Shown here piece by piece: positions 8,412 through 16,657 of a stretch of 64,000 bases of DNA. Numbering within the stretch: position 1 is the first letter of the stretch; each line of letters starts with the position of its first letter. The notes beneath the pieces were generated by a model, which saw nothing but the letters and a program-made list of their open reading frames with translations, made no database searches and was not told the origin of the DNA. The stretch is taken from the NCBI RefSeq assembly GCF_026652115.1, contig NZ_JAPPSQ010000004.1, forward strand, positions 186,001 to 250,000, written 5' to 3'. This DNA is from Algoriphagus sp. PAP.12 (GTDB lineage Bacteria; Bacteroidota; Bacteroidia; Cytophagales; Cyclobacteriaceae). The translations under genes were made by a program, and so were the position numbers.

Positions 8412-10655
8412 ATGTTTAGAATTAATCTTAATAAAATTATTACGCCATTTCTAATACTCTTCACTTTTCCTGCATTAGCACAGGAAGTGATCTGGGTAGA
8501 GTCAGAAGATGGAAATCCTATCCCTTTTGCCAATGCGCTTTTCGAAAATGGAAAAGGTCAAGCTGGAAATGAGTTGGGAAAAATCATCTTTCCAAAAGGT
8601 GAAAAAGAAAAGACTCGAATATCCGCGTTGGGATTTAAAAGCCAATGGCTAATTCCAACTGGACAGGACACTACCTACAAAGTGAAATTGGAAGCAGATG
8701 TACGAGAAATGGAAGAAGTGGTAGTGACAGGAAGTTTTGAACCTCAGTCGACAAGAAATTCTGTCTACCAGATTCGCACGATTGATCAAGAGATCATCGC
8801 GAAACGTGCCCCTATCATTTTACAGGATATTTTGAACACCCAAGTTGGGATCAGATTTTCTCAGGATAATGCTTTAGGATCAAGCAACATGGAGCTGCTG
8901 GGTATGTCAGGCCAAAATGTAAAAATCCTAATTGATGGAGTACCTATGGTGGGCCGACAAGGCACTTCCAATGAAATAAACCTGAACCAAATCGATGTCA
9001 ATCAAATCGAAAGAGTTGAAATAGTCGAGGGCCCAATGTCTGTTGTCTATGGTGCCGATGCTTTGGCGGGTGTCATTAATATCATAACCAAAAAAGCTGG
9101 AGAAGAAAACTGGAACATCAACCTCAAAATTCAAGAAGAAACTGTTGGAGACTCCTATTCTCCCCTTTCAGACGCCGGGAATCACTCCAGAGGGATAAAT
9201 GCCTCTAAAAAGATTGGGAATTGGAACTTCGGCTTAGGCTTTTCACAAACAAGATTCGGAGGCTGGAAAGGAGATCTGACAGGTAGACAATTTCAATGGC
9301 TCCCCAGAAATCAAGATTTCATCAATGGAAAAGCGGGTTGGGAAGGAGAAAAACTTTCCTTGGATTACCAACTGGATTTCTTGAATGAAACTGTTTTCTC
9401 CTACGGCGTAGAGGCTCCATTGGAAATTTTGGATCAACACTTTGTTACTAATAGATGGATGCATCGATTGCTTGGAAAGTGGGATCTTTCACCAACCCTC
9501 GCGATCCATTGGCAGGGCGGTCTGACGAATTACAGTCGAGAAAGCGAAACTTGGATTTCCAATGTACGAACTGGCGAAGTTTATCAATCTTCTGCCGCTT
9601 CTGCTAATTCCTCCATTGATTATGATGGTTTCAGCTGGAGAACTATGGCCAACTGGACTCTTTCTCCAAAGTTTAAAATACAACCGGGCATTGACCTGAA
9701 TATCGAAAAAGGATCAGGAGACAGAATCAGTTCCAATCAAGGGATGGAAGATTTCGCCATTTTCCTTACCGGGGAATGGTCTCCCACTGAGTCTGTTCAG
9801 ATTCGCCCGGGACTACGAAAAGCATCCAATTCTCTTTACGAGGCTCCTGCCGTAATCCCTTCCTTGAATACCAAGTTCAGATTGGCGGAGCGACTTGACT
9901 TAAGGCTGGCCTTTGCAAAAGGTTTCCGAGCCCCTTCTATCCGAGAATTGTACTTTGATTTCTTTGATGCAAGTCATTCTATCCAGGGGAACCCTGACCT
10001 GAAAGCAGAGACTTCTGACAGTTTTAATGGATCACTCAATTGGAGTCCAAAAAGCAATGGAAACATAAAAACCAGCTCCGTATTGGGCTTTTTCTACAAT
10101 GAGGTCAACGACAGAATAGCCTACGGACAAGATCCAGACAACATTCAGATCACCACTCTATTCAATGTGGAAAATTATATGACAACTGGATTGACTTTCA
10201 ATCAGGGCTTCTTTCTGGGCAATCTGGAATCAAGTCTGGGCTTTTCTTACATCGGGAGATACAACCAGATTTCGGAAGAAATAGAAACAAGTCCAAGCAT
10301 GGTCTGGACACCTGAAATCAGCTCCAATTCCAGCTACCTTTTTGAACCTTGGGGCACATCCATCAACCTGTTTTATAAATACACTGGAGCACTTCCAAGC
10401 TATCAAACGGTCACAGATGGAGAAACAATCACTGCTCAGGAAGTCCAACAAGACGGATACCATTGGATGGATATCACTTTTGGGAAAACCTTCTGGAAGC
10501 AACTCCAAGTCAACCTTGGAGTCAAAAACATACTAAACATAACTCAAATCAATTCCACCTCAACAGGTGGAGATGCCCATGGAGGAGGTAGCAGCCGGCC
10601 TATTGGCTATGGACGCTCCTATTTTCTGGGATTAAACTACCAACTCAACAAATAA
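8412..10655 (+). CDS. TonB-dependent outer-membrane heme receptor
   Basis: A 747-residue outer-membrane receptor: signal peptide 1-23 (PALAQ), a short carboxypeptidase-regulatory-like domain (25-95), a TonB-box-like MEEVVVTG at 100-107, a plug domain (about 115-220, with ILIDGVPMVGR and VEIVEGPMSVVYGADALAGV), then a 22-strand barrel ending in GYGRSYFLGLNYQLNK. The NPDLKAETSD motif near residue 530 is typical of siderophore and heme receptors. A His/Gly-rich GGDAHGGGSS segment sits near the C terminus. Its place in a hmuTUVS operon and next to a HmuY-like gene argues for heme as the substrate. Confidence 0.88.
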   Translation: MFRINLNKIITPFLILFTFPALAQEVIWVESEDGNPIPFANALFENGKGQAGNELGKIIFPKGEKEKTRISALGFKSQWLIPTGQDTTYKVKLEADVREMEEVVVTGSFEPQSTRNSVYQIRTIDQEIIAKRAPIILQDILNTQVGIRFSQDNALGSSNMELLGMSGQNVKILIDGVPMVGRQGTSNEINLNQIDVNQIERVEIVEGPMSVVYGADALAGVINIITKKAGEENWNINLKIQEETVGDSYSPLSDAGNHSRGINASKKIGNWNFGLGFSQTRFGGWKGDLTGRQFQWLPRNQDFINGKAGWEGEKLSLDYQLDFLNETVFSYGVEAPLEILDQHFVTNRWMHRLLGKWDLSPTLAIHWQGGLTNYSRESETWISNVRTGEVYQSSAASANSSIDYDGFSWRTMANWTLSPKFKIQPGIDLNIEKGSGDRISSNQGMEDFAIFLTGEWSPTESVQIRPGLRKASNSLYEAPAVIPSLNTKFRLAERLDLRLAFAKGFRAPSIRELYFDFFDASHSIQGNPDLKAETSDSFNGSLNWSPKSNGNIKTSSVLGFFYNEVNDRIAYGQDPDNIQITTLFNVENYMTTGLTFNQGFFLGNLESSLGFSYIGRYNQISEEIETSPSMVWTPEISSNSSYLFEPWGTSINLFYKYTGALPSYQTVTDGETITAQEVQQDGYHWMDITFGKTFWKQLQVNLGVKNILNITQINSTSTGGDAHGGGSSRPIGYGRSYFLGLNYQLNK

Positions 10656-10673
10656 TTAAAACCAAAAATCACA

Positions 10674-11735
10674 ATGAAAAAGCACCAATTCTTCCAACTA
10701 GGCCTCTTTATACTATCCCTAGTAGGATTTTTCTCCTGTTCTGAAGACGACAGTCCAATTGTAGTTCCACCAAATGAAACAGGAACAATCGAAGTCAATG
10801 GTGGAGGAGAAACATATCCAAATTCAGTTTTTATCAATTTGAGAGCGACGGAGCAAACTACCGTTTCAAGAGAATCTTGGGATTTGGCATTCTATTCAGG
10901 AGCCGAATTCAAAGTTTTGATCAATGGAACCACTGGAGCCATGGCATCCGCCACTGGACAAACGGATCTCAATGCTGTCGGTGAAACTGAAATTGCAGCC
11001 GCAGAAGCGACAGGAGAACTTATCCTATCTTTCACCAATTTGGATGGTATCCTTCACGTAGATGATCCTTCTGCTCCATTGAGTAATCCAGTGATCGAAG
11101 CGATTTCTTCTACCGATACTGAAAATGAAGTTTACTTACTTTCCCGCGGAGCTAGTGGAGTGGAAGCTAAGGCTTGGAAGAAAATCAGAATCACACGCAA
11201 TGGCCAGGGCTACACACTTGAATATGCGGATGCCAACGCTACTACTTTTTCTTCAGTAGAAATCTCAAAAGACTCCGATTACAATTTTGTCTATTTCAAT
11301 TTTGAGCAGGGAATCGTATCAGTCGAACCTAAAAAGTCAGAATGGGATATCTCTTGGACAGCAGGCACTTCTTCCACACCCTATCCTCAAGCAGCAAATG
11401 GAACTTTAGCCTATTTCTTTCAAGATCTAGTTTACCACAACACTCAAAATGGAATTGGAGTAACTGAAGTTTTGGAAGCGGATATCGCTTATAAAGACTT
11501 CACTTCTGAGGATGTTTTAAGCTTGAGTTTGAACACGTCTGATAGACTAACCATCGGTTCTAATTGGAGAGCAGGAGGCGGACCTAGCTCTTCACCAGCT
11601 GTTCTGACCGATCGTTATTACATCATCCAAGATGCCGAAGACAATATTTACAAATTGAGATTCCTCTCTTTGACCAAAGCCGGAGAAAGAGGATATCCTT
11701 CATTTGAATTTGAGTTAGTAGAAGCGGGACAGTAA
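10674..11735 (+). CDS. HmuY-like heme-binding lipoprotein
   Basis: A 353-residue lipoprotein (lipobox GFFSC, Cys22). The segment VSRESWDLAFYSGAEFKVLI near residue 60 and a second WDISW strand near 222 fit the HmuY family, cell-surface lipoproteins of Bacteroidota that capture heme and pass it to the TonB receptor. The two WD.A/S-type strands suggest an extended or duplicated fold compared with the ~215-residue P. gingivalis HmuY. Last gene of the operon, followed by a strong terminator. The heme-ligand residues cannot be assigned by eye. Confidence 0.8.
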   Translation: MKKHQFFQLGLFILSLVGFFSCSEDDSPIVVPPNETGTIEVNGGGETYPNSVFINLRATEQTTVSRESWDLAFYSGAEFKVLINGTTGAMASATGQTDLNAVGETEIAAAEATGELILSFTNLDGILHVDDPSAPLSNPVIEAISSTDTENEVYLLSRGASGVEAKAWKKIRITRNGQGYTLEYADANATTFSSVEISKDSDYNFVYFNFEQGIVSVEPKKSEWDISWTAGTSSTPYPQAANGTLAYFFQDLVYHNTQNGIGVTEVLEADIAYKDFTSEDVLSLSLNTSDRLTIGSNWRAGGGPSSSPAVLTDRYYIIQDAEDNIYKLRFLSLTKAGERGYPSFEFELVEAGQ

Positions 11736-11760
11736 TTTCTGTTAAACTATGAGTAAAAAG

Positions 11761-11787
11761 GAGCATCAGAGTTGGTGCTCTTTTTTT
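11761..11787 (+). terminator. terminator of the heme operon
   Basis: GAGCATCA and TGGTGCTC pair (8 bp, one G-U) around GAGT, followed by TTTTTTT. Confidence 0.88.
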
Positions 11788-12280
11788 ATTCCAATATCCT
11801 CCTACCAAATAAAAAGGCCTTATTCCAATAGCGATTGCTCAAAAAGTCTTCCGTAACTCCCAAAGAGGTCGAGGCGTGAATAAATCGAATATCGTCTTTG
11901 TGGACTTCGGTCACTATTCCGGCATGAGTGACTCTATTTCTTCTTTTCCCTGTTGCAAAAAATAATACATCGCCTTGTTGTAAATCTCTAGGAGAAACCT
12001 TTTTACCCATGTTGGCCTGATCAGCTGAGATTCTAGGCATGGTCACTCCTACTGAATAATAGGAATGGTAAACTAAAGCGGAACAATCCATCCCTGCGCG
12101 TGTAGTACCTCCATATTTATAGGGAGTTCCACGATACGATTTTGCCGTGGAGATGACCGTAAAAACTGGATCATCTTTGGTTACTTTATTCGATTTACAT
12201 GAAGTGAAAAATCCCAGAGTCAAAAAGCAAATTCCTAAAAGGAATGAGGAATAGCGGGATAAAGAAGAGCTCCTGTTCAT
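11786..12280 (-). CDS. NlpC/P60 peptidoglycan endopeptidase lipoprotein
   Basis: A 164-residue lipoprotein (FFTSC, Cys28) with an NlpC/P60 domain from about residue 38. The catalytic Cys66 is in GMDCSALV, His119 in RVTHAGIV, and the third polar residue is probably His135 in FIHAS. These enzymes cleave D-Glu-gamma-DAP bonds in stem peptides. It resembles E. coli Spr (MepS). It is convergent with the heme operon and shares its terminator region. Confidence 0.92.
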   Translation of the reverse strand: MNRSSSLSRYSSFLLGICFLTLGFFTSCKSNKVTKDDPVFTVISTAKSYRGTPYKYGGTTRAGMDCSALVYHSYYSVGVTMPRISADQANMGKKVSPRDLQQGDVLFFATGKRRNRVTHAGIVTEVHKDDIRFIHASTSLGVTEDFLSNRYWNKAFLFGRRILE

Positions 12281-12391
12281 GTAATCAATGTTACTGTCTT
12301 AAGGTTTTAAAAGCAAGACATTTGCCTCAAAATGATAGCCCAGATCCATTTTTAAAGGGCTTTGAGCCTAAAGTGATAAAGCTCACCAAAT

Positions 12392-12405
12392 ATGACTTCG
12401 GTCAT
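12392..12405. promoter_or_regulatory. CRP/FNR-type palindrome upstream of the persulfide dioxygenase gene
   Basis: ATGAC-TTCG-GTCAT is a perfect palindrome. TGAC-N4-GTCA is the general form bound by CRP/FNR-family regulators. It ends five bases before the -7 element, inside the promoter. Confidence 0.5.
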
Positions 12406-12409
12406 GTTT

Positions 12410-12417
12410 TACCTTTG
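12410..12417 (+). promoter_or_regulatory. probable -7 element
   Basis: TACCTTTG matches TAnnTTTG exactly. A canonical -33 TTTG is missing at the right distance, as expected for an activator-dependent promoter. Confidence 0.6.
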
Positions 12418-12445
12418 TAATACAAAATCGAAAAATAATAATCTT

Positions 12446-13792
12446 ATGAATATCAGACAGTTTTATGACGAAGGCCTAGCTCACGCAAGCTATGCGATCG
12501 AAAGTGAAGGTAAAATTGCCTTAGTAGACCCAGGAAGAAATCCACAGCAATATTATGACTTCGCAGATGAGGTAAACGGTAAAATCGTGGCCGTGATTGA
12601 AACTCACCCACATGCAGATTTTGTCAGCTCTCATTTGGAATTCCATCAAAATGAAGGTGCAACAATCTATGTTTCCAAACTTGTTGGTGCCGAATATCCT
12701 CATGAAGGATTTGATGAGGGGGACTCATTCTCAATGGGAAATGTAAGTTTCCATTCTCTTCACACTCCAGGTCACTCTCCTGATTCCATCAGCATTTTGT
12801 TGAAGGATGAAAATGGAAGAGAGCATGCTCTTTTCTCAGGTGACACCTTGTTTATTGGCGATGTAGGAAGACCGGACTTGAGGGAAAAAGCAGGTAATCT
12901 CAAAGCTCAAAGAGCAGATCTTGCTAAAATGATGTACCATACTGTTCAGGACAAACTGAAGCCTTTGGCAGACGACGTATTGGTGTTTCCTGCACACGGG
13001 GCAGGTTCGCTTTGTGGCAAAAACCTAAGCGATGCAAGACAGTCTACGATTGGTGAGCAAAGAGCTACCAACTGGGCTTTTGCAGATTTGGATGAAAGTA
13101 CCTTTGTAGATTCCTTACTTCAAGGACAACCTTATATTCCCAAATACTTTGGGTATGATGTGGCTATGAACAAAAAAGGAGCTCCTGCATTCCAAAGATC
13201 CATCTCAAATGTGAGCATCTGGCCTGAAGGATCTATTCTTCCAGAAGGAGCGGTAGTCATCGACACCCGTACTCAAGACAAATTCGCTGCAGGTCATATT
13301 CCTGGGGCAATCAATATCATGAATGGAGGAAAGTTCGAAACTTGGTTGGGATCAATCGTAGGGCCTGAGGAAAACTATTTCCTGGTTGCTGAATCTGCTG
13401 CTGAATTGGAAAACCTTATCAACAAAGCTTCCAAAATTGGATACGAGCAATTGATCAAAGGTGCTGTAGTCAATCCAGCTGGAATGACTGAGAAAGGAAC
13501 TTCCTTCGATGTCGAGGCTTTCAGTGCCAACCCAGATGCATATACAATTGTAGACATCAGAAGTCGAGATGAGCATGCAAACTCTCCGATTTTTGACAAC
13601 TCTATCAATATTCCTCTTCAAGAATTGAGAGAAAGAGCGGAAGAAATTCCTTCCGGAAAACCGGTGTTGATTCACTGTGCAGGTGGCTATAGATCAGCTG
13701 CTGGAACCAGTATCGTCGCAGGTTTGAAAAAGGATGCTGAAGTATTGGACTTCAGTGAGGCTATCAAAGATTTTCAAGTAGTAGCTCATTAA
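12446..13792 (+). CDS. persulfide dioxygenase - rhodanese fusion (CstB-like)
   Basis: A 448-residue protein starting at the ATG at 12446. An upstream in-frame ATG at 12392 lies in the palindrome and is rejected. Residues 1-245 are a metallo-beta-lactamase fold of the ETHE1 type, with His54, His56 and Asp58 in ETHPHADF, His110 in HTPGH and Asp133 in SGDTLF. Two rhodanese domains follow. The first (about 265-355) lacks a catalytic Cys, and the second (about 365-448) has Cys411 in IHCAGGYRS. This is the arrangement of S. aureus CstB, which oxidises glutathione/CoA persulfides or sulfane sulfur to sulfite and makes thiosulfate. A sulfide-detoxification role is inferred. Confidence 0.9.
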   Translation: MNIRQFYDEGLAHASYAIESEGKIALVDPGRNPQQYYDFADEVNGKIVAVIETHPHADFVSSHLEFHQNEGATIYVSKLVGAEYPHEGFDEGDSFSMGNVSFHSLHTPGHSPDSISILLKDENGREHALFSGDTLFIGDVGRPDLREKAGNLKAQRADLAKMMYHTVQDKLKPLADDVLVFPAHGAGSLCGKNLSDARQSTIGEQRATNWAFADLDESTFVDSLLQGQPYIPKYFGYDVAMNKKGAPAFQRSISNVSIWPEGSILPEGAVVIDTRTQDKFAAGHIPGAINIMNGGKFETWLGSIVGPEENYFLVAESAAELENLINKASKIGYEQLIKGAVVNPAGMTEKGTSFDVEAFSANPDAYTIVDIRSRDEHANSPIFDNSINIPLQELRERAEEIPSGKPVLIHCAGGYRSAAGTSIVAGLKKDAEVLDFSEAIKDFQVVAH

Positions 13793-13820
13793 AAAGGCGA
13801 GTCAAGTTGCTAATCACCCC

Positions 13821-13850
13821 TACCCCCGGCTTTTCGGGGGTATTTTTTTT
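13821..13850 (+). terminator. strong rho-independent terminator
   Basis: TACCCCCG and CGGGGGTA form a perfect 8-bp stem around GCTTTT, followed by TTTTTTTT. Confidence 0.95.
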
Positions 13851-13977
13851 GCCTCAGCTAGATAAGGTTAGAGGATTGGCTTTTAGATTTTCAAGTTTCA
13901 AGAAATTATTGTAGTGAGAATGCGTTTAACATATTCTAAAGCCTTTTTTGGTTAAATTGCAGTATCAATAGAAATCT

Positions 13978-14217
13978 ATGAGTAGAGAAGAATTCCGTCA
14001 GCTACCCCTACATCAAAAAATCAAAACCCTCTACATAGAGGGTACTTTTGTGGTGGCTATTCGGTATTACAGACATAAAATCAATCTCTACCTTTTGGAA
14101 AATGAATACGTGGAGGTCTTTTATAACCATAAGGAAGACAAAATCGATAAAATCGACTTTTTACCCAGGGATCATAGCCGGATGAAATTCTATCTGGATC
14201 AGATCAAATTGGCCTGA
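13978..14217 (+). CDS. small conserved-looking protein of unknown function
   Basis: A 79-residue protein that I do not recognise. It is hydrophilic, basic and aromatic (VAIRYYRHKINLYLLENEYV), without signal peptide or membrane segment, and its strand pattern suggests a small beta sheet plus a C-terminal helix. It lies 80 bp before ddl on the same strand. Codon use resembles its neighbours and the start is a clean ATG, so I judge it real. Confidence 0.65.
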   Translation: MSREEFRQLPLHQKIKTLYIEGTFVVAIRYYRHKINLYLLENEYVEVFYNHKEDKIDKIDFLPRDHSRMKFYLDQIKLA

Positions 14218-14297
14218 AAAACCCTTGGAGGGTGTCAAATTTCACTTTGAACATTAGCAGAAATTCAACTACTTCGCAGAGTTAATTTTTATCGGAT

Positions 14298-15284
14298 ATG
14301 AAGAAGAAAATAGCTTTGGTTACGGGCGGCTTCACAGGTGAGCATGTCATCTCTTTGAAAAGCGCAGCTGTTGTTGAAAAAACAATCAATAAGGATCTAT
14401 ATGATGTTTACAAAATCCTGATTTATCCAGGCGATTGGCACTTTGTCTGTGCTTCTGGAGAAAAAATCCCTGTTGACCTCAATGACTTTTCTATTTCTAT
14501 CGGAGATGAAATAATCACCTTTGACGGAGTTTTTAATATTCTTCATGGATCTCCGGGTGAGGATGGAAAATTGGCAGGTTATTTTGACATGCTTAATATT
14601 CCTTACACTACTTGTGACCAGCTGACTTCTGCAATCACTATGAATAAGGGCTACACAAAGGCTATTGTTCAGGATATTCCAGAACTCAATGTGGCTCAAT
14701 CCCTTCAGCTTTTTGAAAACTCTGAAAAGAATCTCAAAAAGATTGAGAGTGAATTGAAGCTCCCTCTTTTCATCAAACCAAATAACGGAGGCAGTTCCAT
14801 CGGCATGTCCAAAGTGAAAACCTGGGAAGAATTACCTGAAGCCTTGGATAAAGCCTTTGCTGAAGACAAGCAGGTTTTGGTTGAAGAATTTGTTTCTGGA
14901 CGTGAGTTTTCAATCGGTGTTTTCCGAGGCAAAGGTGAAATCACAGTACTTCCTGCTACTGAAATCGTGAGTAGCAAGGAGTTTTTTGACTATGAAGCCA
15001 AATACGTTGCTGGCGTAACAGAAGAAATTACTCCTGGACGGATGAATCAGGAGGAAAACGATCGAGTAGGCAGAGTGGTGACCAAAGTCTATGAAAAGCT
15101 AAACTGCAAAGGGGCTGTGAGAATTGATTATTTCCTTGAAAATGAAACGGGTAAGCTTTATTTCATCGAAATCAATACGGTTCCTGGACAAACAGAAACC
15201 AGCTTAATCTCCCAGCAAGTAAGAGCAATTGGCATGGAAGTTCGTGACTTCTACACCCAATTGATCGAGGAAATGTTTGAATGA
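14298..15284 (+). CDS. ddl: D-alanine--D-alanine ligase
   Basis: A 328-residue ATP-grasp enzyme that makes the D-Ala-D-Ala dipeptide of peptidoglycan. The N-terminal motif GGFTGEHVISLKSA is near residue 10, HGSPGEDGKLAGYFDMLNIP near 83, the ATP-binding segment PLFIKPNNGGSSIGMSKV near 155, and the Mg-binding end YFIEINTVPGQTETS near 290. Length is typical of the family. No associated vancomycin-resistance genes are present, so it is the housekeeping ligase. Confidence 0.95.
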   Translation: MKKKIALVTGGFTGEHVISLKSAAVVEKTINKDLYDVYKILIYPGDWHFVCASGEKIPVDLNDFSISIGDEIITFDGVFNILHGSPGEDGKLAGYFDMLNIPYTTCDQLTSAITMNKGYTKAIVQDIPELNVAQSLQLFENSEKNLKKIESELKLPLFIKPNNGGSSIGMSKVKTWEELPEALDKAFAEDKQVLVEEFVSGREFSIGVFRGKGEITVLPATEIVSSKEFFDYEAKYVAGVTEEITPGRMNQEENDRVGRVVTKVYEKLNCKGAVRIDYFLENETGKLYFIEINTVPGQTETSLISQQVRAIGMEVRDFYTQLIEEMFE

Positions 15285-15491
15285 AGGGAAAAGGCTAAAG
15301 TCTGAAAGCTAAAACTAAGGTTAAGGTATGATCCACTTTGTAAAAGGATTCATCCTGAGCATGGCATGCTGACCTCTGAATACTGAGTCCTTTCCGCCTA
15401 CCGTCTTGAAAACAATCAATTTTCCTCCTTTATCCTTCTCCAATGAATTGGATTAATTAACTTTGTCGCAGGATAACAAACCCGATATTCC

Positions 15492-16655
15492 ATGAACGAG
15501 CGCTATATGCAGCGCGGTGTTTCCGCCTCCAAAGAAGATGTCCACAATGCAATCTCCAAGCTGGACAAAGGATTATTCCCTCAAGCATTTTGTAAAATCG
15601 TAGAAGACACCCTAGGTAGCGATCCAGATTTTTGCAATATCATGCATGCTGACGGAGCAGGTACCAAGTCATCCTTGGCCTACCTGTACTGGAAGGAAAC
15701 TGGCGATTTGAGCGTTTGGAAAGGCATTGCGCAAGATGCTATCATCATGAATACGGATGATTTGCTATGCGTAGGAGCTATCAACAATATCTTGGTTTCA
15801 TCTACAATTGGACGAAACAAAAACCTGGTTCCTGGGGAAGTCATTTCTGCCATCATCGAAGGAACTGAGGAAGTTCTTCAGATGCTGAGAGACAATGGTG
15901 TCAACGCTGTTTTGACTGGTGGAGAGACTGCAGATGTTGGGGATTTGGTGAGAACCATCATTGTAGACAGTACCGTGACTTGTCGTATGCGTCGTGATGA
16001 AGTCATTTCCAATGATAAAATCCAAGCTGGAGATGTGATCGTAGGTTTGGCTTCTTATGGACAGGCAAACTACGAAAGCGTCTACAACGGAGGTATGGGA
16101 AGTAATGGCCTTACTTCTGCAAGACATGATGTCTTCAACAAAATCCTAAAAACAAACTACCCTGAATCTTTTGACCCGGCTGTCCCAGACAACTTGGTGT
16201 ATACAGGTAGATATAAATTGACTGATCCAGCTCCAGGTGCTCCTGTAGACATGGGCAAATTGGTCCTTTCACCTACCCGTACCTACGCCCCTATTATGGT
16301 GGATGTCTTGAATTACTTGAGACCGCATATCCACGGGTTGGTACATTGTAGTGGCGGAGCCCAAACCAAAGTGCTACACTTTGTGGACAATGTGCATGTC
16401 ATCAAAGACAATCTTTTCGAAACTCCTCCTTTGTTCAAGATCATCCAAGAGGAAAGCGGTACAGACTGGAAAGAGATGTACAAAGTCTTCAACATGGGTC
16501 ACAGAATGGAAGTCTATCTAGATGAGCGCTACGCAGATGAAATTATCGATATCGCTGAGTCTTACGGAGTAGAAGCTCAGATCATCGGTCGTGTTGAGCC
16601 TCATGAAGGCAAAAAAGTGACTATCCAGAGCCCATACGGAACATACGAATACTAA
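15492..16655 (+). CDS. purM: phosphoribosylformylglycinamidine cyclo-ligase (AIR synthase)
   Basis: A 387-residue AIR-synthase-family protein, somewhat longer than E. coli PurM (345). The dimerisation/ATP-binding segment MHADGAGTKSSLAYLYW is near residue 52, IAQDAIIMNTDDLLCVGA near 80, TGGETADVGDLVRTI near 140, and the C-terminal domain carries the Gly-rich HGLVHCSGGAQTKVL near 285. It catalyses the fifth step of purine synthesis (FGAM to AIR). Bacteroidota PurM proteins have this diverged form. A -7-like TAACTTTG lies at 15458-15465. The next gene starts 2 bp after its stop codon. Confidence 0.88.
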   Translation: MNERYMQRGVSASKEDVHNAISKLDKGLFPQAFCKIVEDTLGSDPDFCNIMHADGAGTKSSLAYLYWKETGDLSVWKGIAQDAIIMNTDDLLCVGAINNILVSSTIGRNKNLVPGEVISAIIEGTEEVLQMLRDNGVNAVLTGGETADVGDLVRTIIVDSTVTCRMRRDEVISNDKIQAGDVIVGLASYGQANYESVYNGGMGSNGLTSARHDVFNKILKTNYPESFDPAVPDNLVYTGRYKLTDPAPGAPVDMGKLVLSPTRTYAPIMVDVLNYLRPHIHGLVHCSGGAQTKVLHFVDNVHVIKDNLFETPPLFKIIQEESGTDWKEMYKVFNMGHRMEVYLDERYADEIIDIAESYGVEAQIIGRVEPHEGKKVTIQSPYGTYEY

Positions 16656-16657
16656 GC

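Noticed and set aside
12392..12445. Upstream in-frame start of the persulfide dioxygenase gene
   Set aside because: The ATG is part of a perfect palindrome and lies upstream of the -7 element TACCTTTG, so it would not be in the transcript. The family alignment starts at MNIRQFYDEG.
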